A DNA stretch of 32,137 bases, from NCBI GenBank assembly GCA_943788445.1, contig CALSQH010000011.1, forward strand, positions 1-32,137. The letters run 5' to 3'. A program made the translations under genes and the position numbers. Source of the DNA: an uncultured Pseudomonadales bacterium (lineage in GTDB: Bacteria; Pseudomonadota; Gammaproteobacteria; Pseudomonadales; Porticoccaceae). This document shows, one piece after another, positions 23,771 to 31,987 of the stretch. The notes under the pieces were generated by a model. It was not told the DNA's origin. It made no database searches and worked only from the letters and a program-made list of their open reading frames with translations. Within the stretch, counting starts at the first letter, position 1. Each line of letters opens with the position of its first letter.

Positions 23771-25875
23771 TCGACTAACCTCTGTATCAGATAGATGGTT
23801 TGCAGTGTTGCGTTAAAAGCTCGCTGAGCATCATTGGCTGCCATCAAGTGACCGCCGTTTTTTGCTTCAAAGTAGAGTACGGGGAGGTCATACCCTTGCA
23901 TCTTTGCCACCATTTTTCTGACGTGCGCGGGGTGGACGCGATCATCCAGTGTTGCCGCCATAAAAAGCGGCTCATAATAGATCTTTGCAGGATCAATATT
24001 GTGGTACGGGGAAATACGGCGCAAAACGCTACTGAATTCCGGATCCTCTGGATCACCATAATCCGAGGTAAACATAGAGCCCTGCCCCAGTCGCTTATAG
24101 GCTATCAAATCAAAGAATCCGGCTGCGGAAATGGTGGCGTTGCTGAGATCAGGTCGCTGAACAAAACTAACGCCCATCGTTAAGCCTCCACAGGAGCCAC
24201 CGATCATACCAATACGATTGGCGGCGCTTAGCCCTGAATGGATAATATCTTCACAGACTGTATAGATATCTTCGTAGGTCGTTTGTTGATTTTTCCCCTT
24301 CCCAGCGTCGTGCCATTGCTTACCGTATTCACCGCCGCCACGTGGATTAATAGCCACAAAGGACCAGCCTTGCTTTAACCAGTAACGAATGAGTAGGCCA
24401 AAATAGAAATGATCATACGTTGGCTGCATAGACGTACCAAAGTGTCCATACGCATAAACCAATGTCGGCATCGCTCCATCTGGAACCTGGTTAGGACGGC
24501 CAGTGACAAAATAAGGAACGTCGACGCCATCTTGTGTTGTGACAAAGTGCTGAGTCGTCACACACGACTTTAACCCTGAGGATTTGGGGTTGACGCGCAA
24601 GCAACACATACCCTTGTCGACACTGGCTGCGTAGAGTGTTGGCGGTGTTAGAAAACTTTCAAATAGAACCAGTGAGTGATCTGCATGGCGATTGCACATC
24701 ATCGGCAAAGTTATCTTTCCTTTTTCAGGAAGCTCGATCTCGGTAAGTGCCCATTGGCTTGAACCCGTATCGGCCAGCTTGGCAACCACCAACTTTGACA
24801 CCACATCATGCATCACATTAATAAAAAAAGCGTCACTGCTTGAACTAAAACCACAAAATGAATCAACAGCTTCATTCGCAGCGGGCAGATATACCAAGGA
24901 GACTGCGTTGTCAGGGCAACCCTTTTGATCGATAGCTTTGAGGAGGTCGACTGCGACCACGCAGCCTGCCGGATAGACTTCACCGCCCACCGTCCAATCA
25001 TCCCCAAGCCTGATCAGTAGGTGGTGATCCATTAACGTGAGATAGCCATTTAAGGTGAGGTTGGGACCCAAATTAGGAGGAAGCCCTAGAGCCATCAATG
25101 AACCACCAGGGGAAACCACACTAATACCGGCGTCATCTACCGATCTTGCATGGACAATAAAGGACCATGACTGTGTCCTGGTATCAACACAAGCGGTATT
25201 CACTGCTACATGGGTGGCGGAGATTTCGAAAATAACAGGTGCGTCTTCCAGGCACTCCCCACGCCGCCAAAGCCTCACTACACGAGGGTAATTGGCCTGT
25301 GTTTTCTCGCTCTCGTTGATTGGGCTAGCGATAATTATCTGATCGTCAGTCAACCAGGCAGCCGATTGAATTTTAACTGGGACATTAAAACCTTCAGCAA
25401 CAAAAGTAGCGCTGTCAAGATCAAACTCACGAATGGCCTGAGCGTCAGCACCGCCCTCAGTAAAGTTAATCAGTAGCCGTTGATTGCTGGGCGAGAAACG
25501 GGACGATTGAAACGAGTGAATATAAAAATCCCTACCCTCTTTTTTTGCAAGCTCATCAATATCAAGCAATATCTCCCAGGCCGATGCATCAATACCACTG
25601 TTATCACTCAAGGTTCGTCGCAGTACACCGCGTGGGTTATATTTATCCTGCCATATCTCATAGATATAATTATCTCGCAAAATGATGTTTGGCCTGTGAA
25701 AATGCAACAACTGATCGGCGGACGCTAACTCTTGACTAAATTCACGCAACAAGTTCTGGAATCTTTGGTCAACTTTGAGTCTTGATAAGGTATTGGTATT
25801 TTGTTCTTCAACCCAGGAATTTACGCCTTCACCTTCAATTTTTTCTAGCCACGCATACTCATCATTATCTTTCAT
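23767..25875 (-). CDS. S9A-like prolyl oligopeptidase family enzyme, cytoplasmic
   Basis: 702 aa. The N-terminal segment (DDEYAWLE-type start) is followed by a seven-blade propeller (about 60-430) and a hydrolase domain (about 435-702). Triad: Ser561 in GMIGGSCGGLT, Asp645 in LDDRVHP and His676 in GGHLMAAND. The serine is followed by Cys where classical POPs have Asn (GGSNGG), which is unusual. No signal peptide. A GG-rich oxyanion region is at NPRGGGEYGKQW. Likely cuts a proline-containing small peptide or a lasso-type cyclic bond in the cytoplasm. AGGAGG lies 10 bp before the ATG. The gene is separated from the TonB receptor by 293 bp with a hairpin and a G9 tract, and it leads a peptidase-MFS-peptidase operon. 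Confidence 0.88.
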   Translation of the reverse strand: MKDNDEYAWLEKIEGEGVNSWVEEQNTNTLSRLKVDQRFQNLLREFSQELASADQLLHFHRPNIILRDNYIYEIWQDKYNPRGVLRRTLSDNSGIDASAWEILLDIDELAKKEGRDFYIHSFQSSRFSPSNQRLLINFTEGGADAQAIREFDLDSATFVAEGFNVPVKIQSAAWLTDDQIIIASPINESEKTQANYPRVVRLWRRGECLEDAPVIFEISATHVAVNTACVDTRTQSWSFIVHARSVDDAGISVVSPGGSLMALGLPPNLGPNLTLNGYLTLMDHHLLIRLGDDWTVGGEVYPAGCVVAVDLLKAIDQKGCPDNAVSLVYLPAANEAVDSFCGFSSSSDAFFINVMHDVVSKLVVAKLADTGSSQWALTEIELPEKGKITLPMMCNRHADHSLVLFESFLTPPTLYAASVDKGMCCLRVNPKSSGLKSCVTTQHFVTTQDGVDVPYFVTGRPNQVPDGAMPTLVYAYGHFGTSMQPTYDHFYFGLLIRYWLKQGWSFVAINPRGGGEYGKQWHDAGKGKNQQTTYEDIYTVCEDIIHSGLSAANRIGMIGGSCGGLTMGVSFVQRPDLSNATISAAGFFDLIAYKRLGQGSMFTSDYGDPEDPEFSSVLRRISPYHNIDPAKIYYEPLFMAATLDDRVHPAHVRKMVAKMQGYDLPVLYFEAKNGGHLMAANDAQRAFNATLQTIYLIQRLVD

Positions 25876-26031
25876 GTGGGAAGATCCTCCTTTTCTATAG
25901 GCTTATTAGCACTAATCCGTTTATCAATCGCATTTTCACTGCCTTAACTAAACGACACTAAAAAGTGAAATTAGCCATAGACCTCGAATATCGATATGCA
26001 ATTTTTTACTCCTGCAAACTACTGGATATAA

Positions 26032-26040
26032 GGGGGGGGG
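26032..26040. repeat. Homopolymer G9 tract upstream of the peptidase operon
   Basis: Nine consecutive G on the plus strand (C9 in the sense of the operon), flanked by TATA-rich sequence, about 157 bp upstream of the first peptidase start codon. Tracts of this length slip readily in bacteria. The rest of the 25876-26168 gap holds no gene except a doubtful 12-codon frame at 25895-25933. Confidence 0.9.
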
Positions 26041-26124
26041 TATACGAATCCTCTTGAAATGCCAATGCGATAAAGAAAATGGGTACACCAAATTTATGAC
26101 AGGTCTATTGATAAGACACACAGT

Positions 26125-26158
26125 GCTACCCAGACCTTTAGAATAAGGTCTGGGTAGC
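26125..26158. terminator. Perfect 14-bp hairpin after the TonB receptor gene
   Basis: GCTACCCAGACCTT and AAGGTCTGGGTAGC form a perfect 14-bp stem around the loop TAGAAT, 11 bp past the receptor stop. There is no T-run after it on the minus strand, so it is not a standard rho-independent terminator. It may stabilise the receptor mRNA end or partly limit read-through to the peptidase genes. Confidence 0.6.
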
Positions 26159-26168
26159 TGAACTGCTT

Positions 26169-28769
26169 TTAGAATGTGTAGTTAACAGAAAGGCCAATAC
26201 GCCGCTCAGCGACATAATTAACAGGAGGATAAGCGGTTTGATAATTAAAAGACGGGTTTACATAAGTGAGCGCCTGCTTGTCAGTCAGATTCTCTGCCCA
26301 AAGCGATACGTCCCAACCGGTATTCGCTGAGCGTAATCCTAGGTAGAGATTCGTTGTGCCAAAGCCTCCAAGGTCGCCAATGGACGTGTTGGTATCCGTC
26401 GGTCGTTTATCACGATAGTTGTAAAGTACTCGCACATATCCTTCGCCCGACTCCAATAAATTGGGCAAGGTGTACTCAGTAGACATCGAAAGTGTCCACT
26501 CAGGCACCTCATCCGCCCGACCCGAGTTGTCACAAAAGTTCAGCGCTTGGCCCGACGGAAAGGTAATCTCGCCGGCGGCATTAAATACAGTACAGGGAAC
26601 TACTACACCATCTTCCAGCTCAACACGATTATTGGCGAGTGTACCGGAAAATATCCACTGGGGAGTTATTAGTGCCTGCCAATCTAGCTCTATACCGTGA
26701 GACACCGCATCATTGCTGGTTGGAAATGTAACCAGAGCATCACCATTGACATTGCGGGTAAAAATACCATCGCCATTGGCATCAATCGCCACGCCCGCAA
26801 GAGTCCCACCAATCAAGCCAGAAATCTCCTGCCAGTAAACATTGACATTGACTTGCAAGCGGTTATCCATGAACTCTGACTTCACACCTAGCTCTATCGC
26901 ATCACTCGTCTCAGACGAATAAGCAATCAGGGCTGGGTCGATCACGCCAGTTGCAGCTAAATCAAATCCCGGTGAGTTAGTGGCAACACCCTCTGGGCGA
27001 AATCCGCGCTGGTAGGATGCATAAATCATCATATCATCACTATATTGATACAAGAATTGCGCCGAGCCAGTCACGCCGTCGGTATCCGATGCCGTCTCAT
27101 CCTGCCTTCCGCTTGTATTGTTGGCACTAAACTGAGTCCTTTCGTAGTTTTGCCAGCGGAGGCCGGCTTGCGCGGTCCACTTGTCGGTAAGATAAAACTG
27201 ATGAAACATAAATATTCCCAACTGTTCTTGCTCTCGGAGGGTCGTGGCGTCGAAAGAGAAAGCCGGTATATCTGTGTTATCAGTAAATTGGGAATCTAAA
27301 AAATAGATACCGAACATATAATCCCAAACTGACCTATCTTTGGATGCGATACGTAGCTCCTGTACAAACCTTTCCGTGTACTGCAACTGACTTGTGTCAA
27401 CAATGTCATCAGACGTTCCGCTGCCATCTAGATCCAATATCCTTGCGTGATCAGCAGTACCATAGCCCGAAAGTGAAGTAATAGTATGCTCGTCGATATC
27501 CCATTCTACGCTTAAAGTGTGCTGCTCATGTTTAACCTTAAAGTCATCAAACTCGAACGGGCTACGGGGGTTCGTATATGGATCAATGACCCCCAGAGCA
27601 TTGCCGGCATTGCCACCTGCATGGAATCCTGTATTACCTGACAGAGTTCGCTCATTATTCTGGCTAACCAGATTAAAGCGCAAATCAGAAGTGGGCTCCC
27701 ATGCGACTGACAACCGAATACCATCGCGCTCTCGCGCACTTTTCTGGCCAGACGAATTAGTGTATTCCACCGGACCGTTATCCTCGGTGGTTAGGCCACT
27801 TAAGCGCACCGCAAGTTTATCCGGTACAATGACTGCCGACCCACCGGCCTCAAGTTCGTAATCACCATCATCACTCAAAAGCGTTCGAACTCTTCCTGAA
27901 AAGACCTCGCCAGAGCCCACGTCGGGACGCCGACTGTGCAATTGAATAATACCGCCCGGAGCAGGACGTCCTTGTAATGCGCCTTGCGCCCCTCTGAGCA
28001 CTTCGACACGATCCAAGTCAAACATACCGGCAAAGGCCATAGCCGGTGTAATCGCTATGCCATTCCAATAGGTATCAACGACTGGTTCAATACCCAAAAA
28101 ACTCCGGGCATTGGGCACTCCACGAATCCCTATATCACTATTGGATGGTTCAATTTCATCTATCTTTAATCCGGGGGTAATAAACTGCAGGTCCTGAAAT
28201 CGTGATAGATTAATCTTCTCTAAAAACTCCCCGCTGGTTACCTGCACTGAGATTGGAACCTCCTGTAGGCTCTGTGTTCGTTTTTGCGCCGTAACAATAA
28301 TCTCATCCAGTTTTGTTTGTGACGTTGCTGATTCAATTCCATCCTGCGCCATAACACCAGAACTAACCGCCCCAGCCCCAAACACTGCAATAAATGTTGC
28401 TAATAATTGTTTTCTATTACCCTTCATAGCTTCTCTCCCTTGATTTTTAGTATCTGATTCCGCGTGCGAAATCATCAGTACACCTTTATCGGAAAGACCG
28501 CCTGAAAGCCCGGTACCGCTGAGTACAATTGCTACCGCCTGTTGCAGCGTATAACGCCCTGCAATTGGATTAGCGGTTTGTACCTCTGCGAGCTTGTAGG
28601 GGAATAGCACTGGAATATCTGTTTGTTGGCTCAGTGCATTCAGTGATTGGGCTACGGTTTGAGCGGGTAGATTAATGTTGTAAATCTGCTGCTCGGCGTT
28701 TACTAATCCTGTTAGGCCTAGTGTTGCCAGCACTAACAGATACCGTATGACTAATCGTGAATATTTCAT
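26169..28769 (-). CDS. TonB-dependent receptor with N-terminal STN signalling domain
   Basis: 866 aa. Signal peptide 1-25 (ending VNA); STN domain about 27-102 (QIYNINLPAQTVAQSLNAL and so on), the part that contacts FecR; TonB box EIIVTAQK at about 156-163; plug domain to about 290; then a 22-strand-type barrel ending in ...GLSVNYTF with a terminal Phe. The protein imports its ligand across the outer membrane using TonB and reports occupancy to the FecR/FecI pair encoded just upstream. Odd feature: residues 115-142 (MKGNRKQLLATFIAVFGAGA...AQ) look like a second complete signal peptide, and Met115 has its own strong ribosome binding site. The ligand is unknown; no heme or siderophore motif is recognised. 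GGAGG precedes the ATG at 28769. The 230-bp gap to fecR holds a promoter region but no gene. Confidence 0.92.
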   Translation of the reverse strand: MKYSRLVIRYLLVLATLGLTGLVNAEQQIYNINLPAQTVAQSLNALSQQTDIPVLFPYKLAEVQTANPIAGRYTLQQAVAIVLSGTGLSGGLSDKGVLMISHAESDTKNQGREAMKGNRKQLLATFIAVFGAGAVSSGVMAQDGIESATSQTKLDEIIVTAQKRTQSLQEVPISVQVTSGEFLEKINLSRFQDLQFITPGLKIDEIEPSNSDIGIRGVPNARSFLGIEPVVDTYWNGIAITPAMAFAGMFDLDRVEVLRGAQGALQGRPAPGGIIQLHSRRPDVGSGEVFSGRVRTLLSDDGDYELEAGGSAVIVPDKLAVRLSGLTTEDNGPVEYTNSSGQKSARERDGIRLSVAWEPTSDLRFNLVSQNNERTLSGNTGFHAGGNAGNALGVIDPYTNPRSPFEFDDFKVKHEQHTLSVEWDIDEHTITSLSGYGTADHARILDLDGSGTSDDIVDTSQLQYTERFVQELRIASKDRSVWDYMFGIYFLDSQFTDNTDIPAFSFDATTLREQEQLGIFMFHQFYLTDKWTAQAGLRWQNYERTQFSANNTSGRQDETASDTDGVTGSAQFLYQYSDDMMIYASYQRGFRPEGVATNSPGFDLAATGVIDPALIAYSSETSDAIELGVKSEFMDNRLQVNVNVYWQEISGLIGGTLAGVAIDANGDGIFTRNVNGDALVTFPTSNDAVSHGIELDWQALITPQWIFSGTLANNRVELEDGVVVPCTVFNAAGEITFPSGQALNFCDNSGRADEVPEWTLSMSTEYTLPNLLESGEGYVRVLYNYRDKRPTDTNTSIGDLGGFGTTNLYLGLRSANTGWDVSLWAENLTDKQALTYVNPSFNYQTAYPPVNYVAERRIGLSVNYTF
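28428..28441 (-). promoter_or_regulatory. Internal ribosome binding site for a receptor without STN
   Basis: The coding strand reads AAGGGAGAGAAGCT immediately before the in-frame ATG at 28427-28425 (Met115). AAGGGAGAG is a strong Shine-Dalgarno sequence with about 5 bp spacing. Starting there would give a 752-aa receptor with its own signal peptide, TonB box, plug and barrel but no STN domain. Confidence 0.55.
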
Positions 28770-29000
28770 TTCCCCTCCGAATGGGCAGCGCTTTTATAAC
28801 TGTGGCTGTGCACCCTCGGCAGTCTTACGCTGGCTACAACGCAACCGTGGATAAAAACCTCTATGGGAAATGCAATTAATTTAAATCTTTTTTGTGCTGT
28901 GGTTTTATGGTGTTTTGGCTTTTTGTGAGATGTGCAGAATGCATCTGCGATGGGAGAATAAAGTGGGCTTTTGTGAGGCGCAAAAATACCTGCGTTACCT

Positions 29001-30119
29001 TTATTGCGACTGCTGAGTTTGCTGCGGCTGCTGTTTTTTCTGCGCTTGCTGATGCAGCTGTATATGTCGGTCGCTAAGGCGGCTGACGTGCATACCAAAG
29101 TTGACTTCCAGTACATCGAAGATAGCCTCTAGGTCACCGATTTTAAAACGGCCACCGATTTTTAGATCGTTTAGGGCGGGATCGGCAATTTCTATATGGA
29201 TGTTGGTGTAGCGATTGATTTCTTTAACCACGTCGGCCAGTGAGTCGCCGGCGAAGGTTAGCTGGCCGGTGCGCCAAGAGAGGGTTTGTTCTAGGGCTGC
29301 GGCATCTAGGTTTTGGATGTTGGGGGGTTCGTTGGCGAGCAGGCTAACGGAGGTGGTTTGGCCTGCGGCTAAGGTGCCTATGACTTTAGGCGGGGTCTCT
29401 GGGGCTGGGTTGGCGATGCTGTTATTAATACTGTCGGGCGCTACTGCTGCCAGGTTTACCCGCCCTTCCGAGACAGTTACCTCTACTTGCTCTTCAGCCC
29501 AATACACTGAGAATGCAGTGCCTACTGCCTGCACCATTCTATTATCGGCATAGACTTCAAAGGGTCGATCTGGATTGGAGGCGACATCAAAGTGCGCTTC
29601 GCCTCTGAGTAGAATAATTTTGCGTGTATTGTCGCTGTAGTCAATCTGCACCAGGGTATCTGTATTGAGTTCGATCACTGATCCATCGGCCAGGGTTTTG
29701 CTTTGCTGCTCTCCTACCAATGTACCGTAGATACCGTTTCTGGTGATCTCCTGTGTTTCAAATAGATCTCCAAACAGGGCCAGACTTACTACCAGCACCA
29801 TGCTGGCCATAGCACTCACTTTTGGTAATGCCCATGGGCCGGAAAACAGACCGCCGAACAAGCGATCGAACAAACTAAAGCGCTTTTGTGAGCCCAGGTC
29901 CTCGCGGGGAATGGCCAGCTCGGTTAGCACTGATTCCTGACGCCAGTATTTAGCATAGCGCTGCGCGGCCGCAAGGTGCACATCGCTGCGCGACGCCCAT
30001 TCCTTAAAGGCGGCGAGCTGCTGTGGCGTAACAGCAATATCACTGTCGAATTTAATCACCCAGCCCGCCGCTTCTTCTTCAACGGTGGTCGGGTCATAAA
30101 ATTCATGCACATTGCTCAT
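29001..30119 (-). CDS. FecR-family anti-sigma factor / sigma regulator
   Basis: 372 aa. An N-terminal DUF4880 segment with AAGWVIKFDSD...FKEWASRSDVHLAAAQRYAKYW (about 14-62) would bind the sigma factor. A single membrane helix follows (about 98-120), then the periplasmic FecR domain (TLADGSVIELNTDTLVQIDY, RPFEVYADNRMVQAVGTAFSV; about 130-225). A C-terminal STN-like domain (LTFAGDSLADVVKEINRYTNI, about 290-350) is present and the tail is rich in Gln. It senses receptor occupancy through STN contact and controls FecI. The start lies 4 bp after the sigma stop with AGG spaced about 7, so the two are coupled. Confidence 0.92.
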   Translation of the reverse strand: MSNVHEFYDPTTVEEEAAGWVIKFDSDIAVTPQQLAAFKEWASRSDVHLAAAQRYAKYWRQESVLTELAIPREDLGSQKRFSLFDRLFGGLFSGPWALPKVSAMASMVLVVSLALFGDLFETQEITRNGIYGTLVGEQQSKTLADGSVIELNTDTLVQIDYSDNTRKIILLRGEAHFDVASNPDRPFEVYADNRMVQAVGTAFSVYWAEEQVEVTVSEGRVNLAAVAPDSINNSIANPAPETPPKVIGTLAAGQTTSVSLLANEPPNIQNLDAAALEQTLSWRTGQLTFAGDSLADVVKEINRYTNIHIEIADPALNDLKIGGRFKIGDLEAIFDVLEVNFGMHVSRLSDRHIQLHQQAQKKQQPQQTQQSQ

Positions 30120-30123
30120 TGGG

Positions 30124-30714
30124 TTACCTGCCCTGCCGGTTAGTTTTGCTGGTCGGTGCGCCTGTTTTTAGTGGGCTCTGTTCCACACCAGCTTGTTCAC
30201 TGACATATCGTTCACACAGCATAATACCTTTTGTCAGGTGTTTCTCTACGGTGCTGCGCGCAATGCCCAGGCTCGCGGATATCTCTTTATGGGACATACC
30301 GTAAACCTTGCGCATCAAATACACACGGCGCACTGAGGGGGTTAGCTCTGCCACTGCCTCGCAACGAATACCTAGCTGCTGGCGGGCAATCACCTCGTCC
30401 TCGGATGACCATTCTGTGGATACAACGTCGGAGGCTTCAAAATCCTCTATGTATTCTGTGGGATGACGGGTTTTTTGGCGAAGATGTGACAGGGCTACAT
30501 TTCTGGCGACCCGAAACAGAAAAGATTTGGGTTGTTCTATGCTGTGTTTTTTCTCGGCGACAAAGGCTTTTAGAAAGGCCTCTTGAGTAACATCTTCAAT
30601 ATCATTGGGGCGTGGCAGAAACTTGCCAATAAAGCGCCTGATGGCGGATTCATGCTGCACATAGGCATCGGTGATGGAGTCGCCCTGCTGGCCTGTGGAT
30701 TTAGGCTTTTTCAT
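30124..30714 (-). CDS. FecI-type ECF sigma factor
   Basis: 196 aa from the chosen ATG at 30714 (MKKPKS), with GAGG spaced 7 bp; an ATG six codons further up (30732) has a weaker site. Region 2 (RRFIGKFLPRPNDIEDVTQEAFLKAF) and region 4 (VYLMRKVYGMSHKEISASLGIARSTVEKHL) are both clear. The start overlaps the end of the LysR gene by 14 bp. Directs RNA polymerase to the receptor operon when FecR is signalled; the target promoter could not be identified by eye upstream of the receptor. Confidence 0.92.
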   Translation of the reverse strand: MKKPKSTGQQGDSITDAYVQHESAIRRFIGKFLPRPNDIEDVTQEAFLKAFVAEKKHSIEQPKSFLFRVARNVALSHLRQKTRHPTEYIEDFEASDVVSTEWSSEDEVIARQQLGIRCEAVAELTPSVRRVYLMRKVYGMSHKEISASLGIARSTVEKHLTKGIMLCERYVSEQAGVEQSPLKTGAPTSKTNRQGR

Positions 30715-31693
30715 CGAGCGCCTCGGGGGCATCGGCCAGCCACTCGATGCGCTCTTCTATCCAGGGTAATGTTGGATAGAGTTTTGGCAGGCATTCTTGT
30801 TTGAGTATTTCGCGGGTGGTGTCTGCCAGGGTTTTGGGCAAGGTACCCAGGTCATCTTGCCGCGAGACCATTTTAATGGTGCGGTAAAACTCGCCGCGTT
30901 TAATTGGCTCTATACGCAGCTTATCTAAAAATGGCAGGCTCTGAAGCAGACATAGGGGTGTGGTGATGCTCCAACCCAGACCGTCGGTGACGGCCTGTAG
31001 CTGCCCGACCACTGAATCAAACTCTACCTCCACCGGCAGGTTAAGGCGCAGGCGTCTAATCTGCTGTTCTATTTGCTGGCCAATGGTGGAGCGCAATGAG
31101 TAGCGCACAAAGGGTTTGCTGCTTAAGTTTTCCCAGGTGGCGGGCTCTGTATAGCTGGCAGGCATTACCAGCACAAAGGGCTCGGCCATGATGCGGTGCG
31201 ATTCGAGGCCTTCGATAATATCTAGCTCGTGGCTGGTGGTGATAACAATATCCGCGGAGTGGCTGAGCAGTTCGGCATGATTGGCGGGGTTGATACCGGC
31301 CCAGATACGCCAGCGGCGTGTGGCATCCAGTTGCTGCTTAACCAGCAGCGGCCCGACCGTGTTGGCGAGGCTGTCTGACATGGCGATGGTGAGGCTGGGC
31401 AGTTGGCGATGATCGCGCTCGCGAATCATATCGAAGGTGTCGCTTACCTGACCCAGAATAGAACGACTTTGATCGTACAGAATCGTGCCGATGCCAGTGA
31501 GGGCAATCGGTCGAACGGCGCGATCGAATAGGGTGCTACCTACGGCAGTCTCAAGATTGGCTATCAGTTGGGATACGCTACTCTGCGTCATCCCGAGTCG
31601 GGATGCTGCAGCTGTCATCCCCCCCGATTCAGCCACTTGAACAAATGCTCGCAGCGCTTTTAAGTCAAAACCTGCAGAGAGTTCCATTACCAT
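30701..31693 (-). CDS. LysR-type transcriptional regulator
   Basis: About 330 aa. N-terminal winged HTH (FDLKALRAFVQVAESGGMTAAASRLGMTQSSVSQLIANLE) and a periplasmic-binding-like effector domain (SDSLANTVGPLLVKQQL onwards). The frame opens with GTG at 31705; ATGs at 31693 and 31687 are both possible and I chose the first. The coding end overlaps the sigma gene, so a LysR protein is tied to an ECF sigma, which is uncommon. It may respond to a breakdown product of the imported ligand. Confidence 0.88.
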   Translation of the reverse strand: MVMELSAGFDLKALRAFVQVAESGGMTAAASRLGMTQSSVSQLIANLETAVGSTLFDRAVRPIALTGIGTILYDQSRSILGQVSDTFDMIRERDHRQLPSLTIAMSDSLANTVGPLLVKQQLDATRRWRIWAGINPANHAELLSHSADIVITTSHELDIIEGLESHRIMAEPFVLVMPASYTEPATWENLSSKPFVRYSLRSTIGQQIEQQIRRLRLNLPVEVEFDSVVGQLQAVTDGLGWSITTPLCLLQSLPFLDKLRIEPIKRGEFYRTIKMVSRQDDLGTLPKTLADTTREILKQECLPKLYPTLPWIEERIEWLADAPEALDEKA

Positions 31694-31705
31694 AAGTTTT
31701 AGCAC

Positions 31706-31987
31706 AGCCCACCAGAGATCACAAGAAACTAGCCTCGGAGAAACCCACTTTTCGGGGGTTGCGATAAGGCTGGGAAACTGAGTAACTTAGGCGGTTTTGA
31801 TGGGGCAGCGTAGAGGTATTAAAAAAACCGTTGGCAGGGATTGGTTATGGCGATTGCCTGTGGGTTAGTTGGCGTATTCGACTGTCTGTCAGACGGACGG
31901 CAGGCAGGGTTCGATATGCCGTTTAGCCATATTTTCAGCAACTGGCACGGCGACAAAACTGAGGTGGGTGTTGGAGCAGTATCTCGC
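31706..31987. other. Intergenic between LysR gene and methyltransferase-like gene
   Basis: No convincing gene in 282 bp. It contains an imperfect inverted repeat near 31885-31905 (CTGTCTGTCAGACGGACGGCAG) and a nested inverted repeat near 31730-31770 (AGCCT...AACCC...GGGTT...AGGCT), which could be regulatory for the LysR gene on the minus strand. Confidence 0.4.

Noticed and set aside
25895..25933. 12-codon leader peptide frame before the first S9 peptidase gene
   Set aside because: It has AAGG before its ATG but no attenuator structure or informative codon run; too short to separate from chance.
28766..29116. 116-aa minus-strand frame between fecR and the receptor gene
   Set aside because: It overlaps fecR in another frame and has a random, basic composition; the region is better explained as the receptor's upstream regulatory region.
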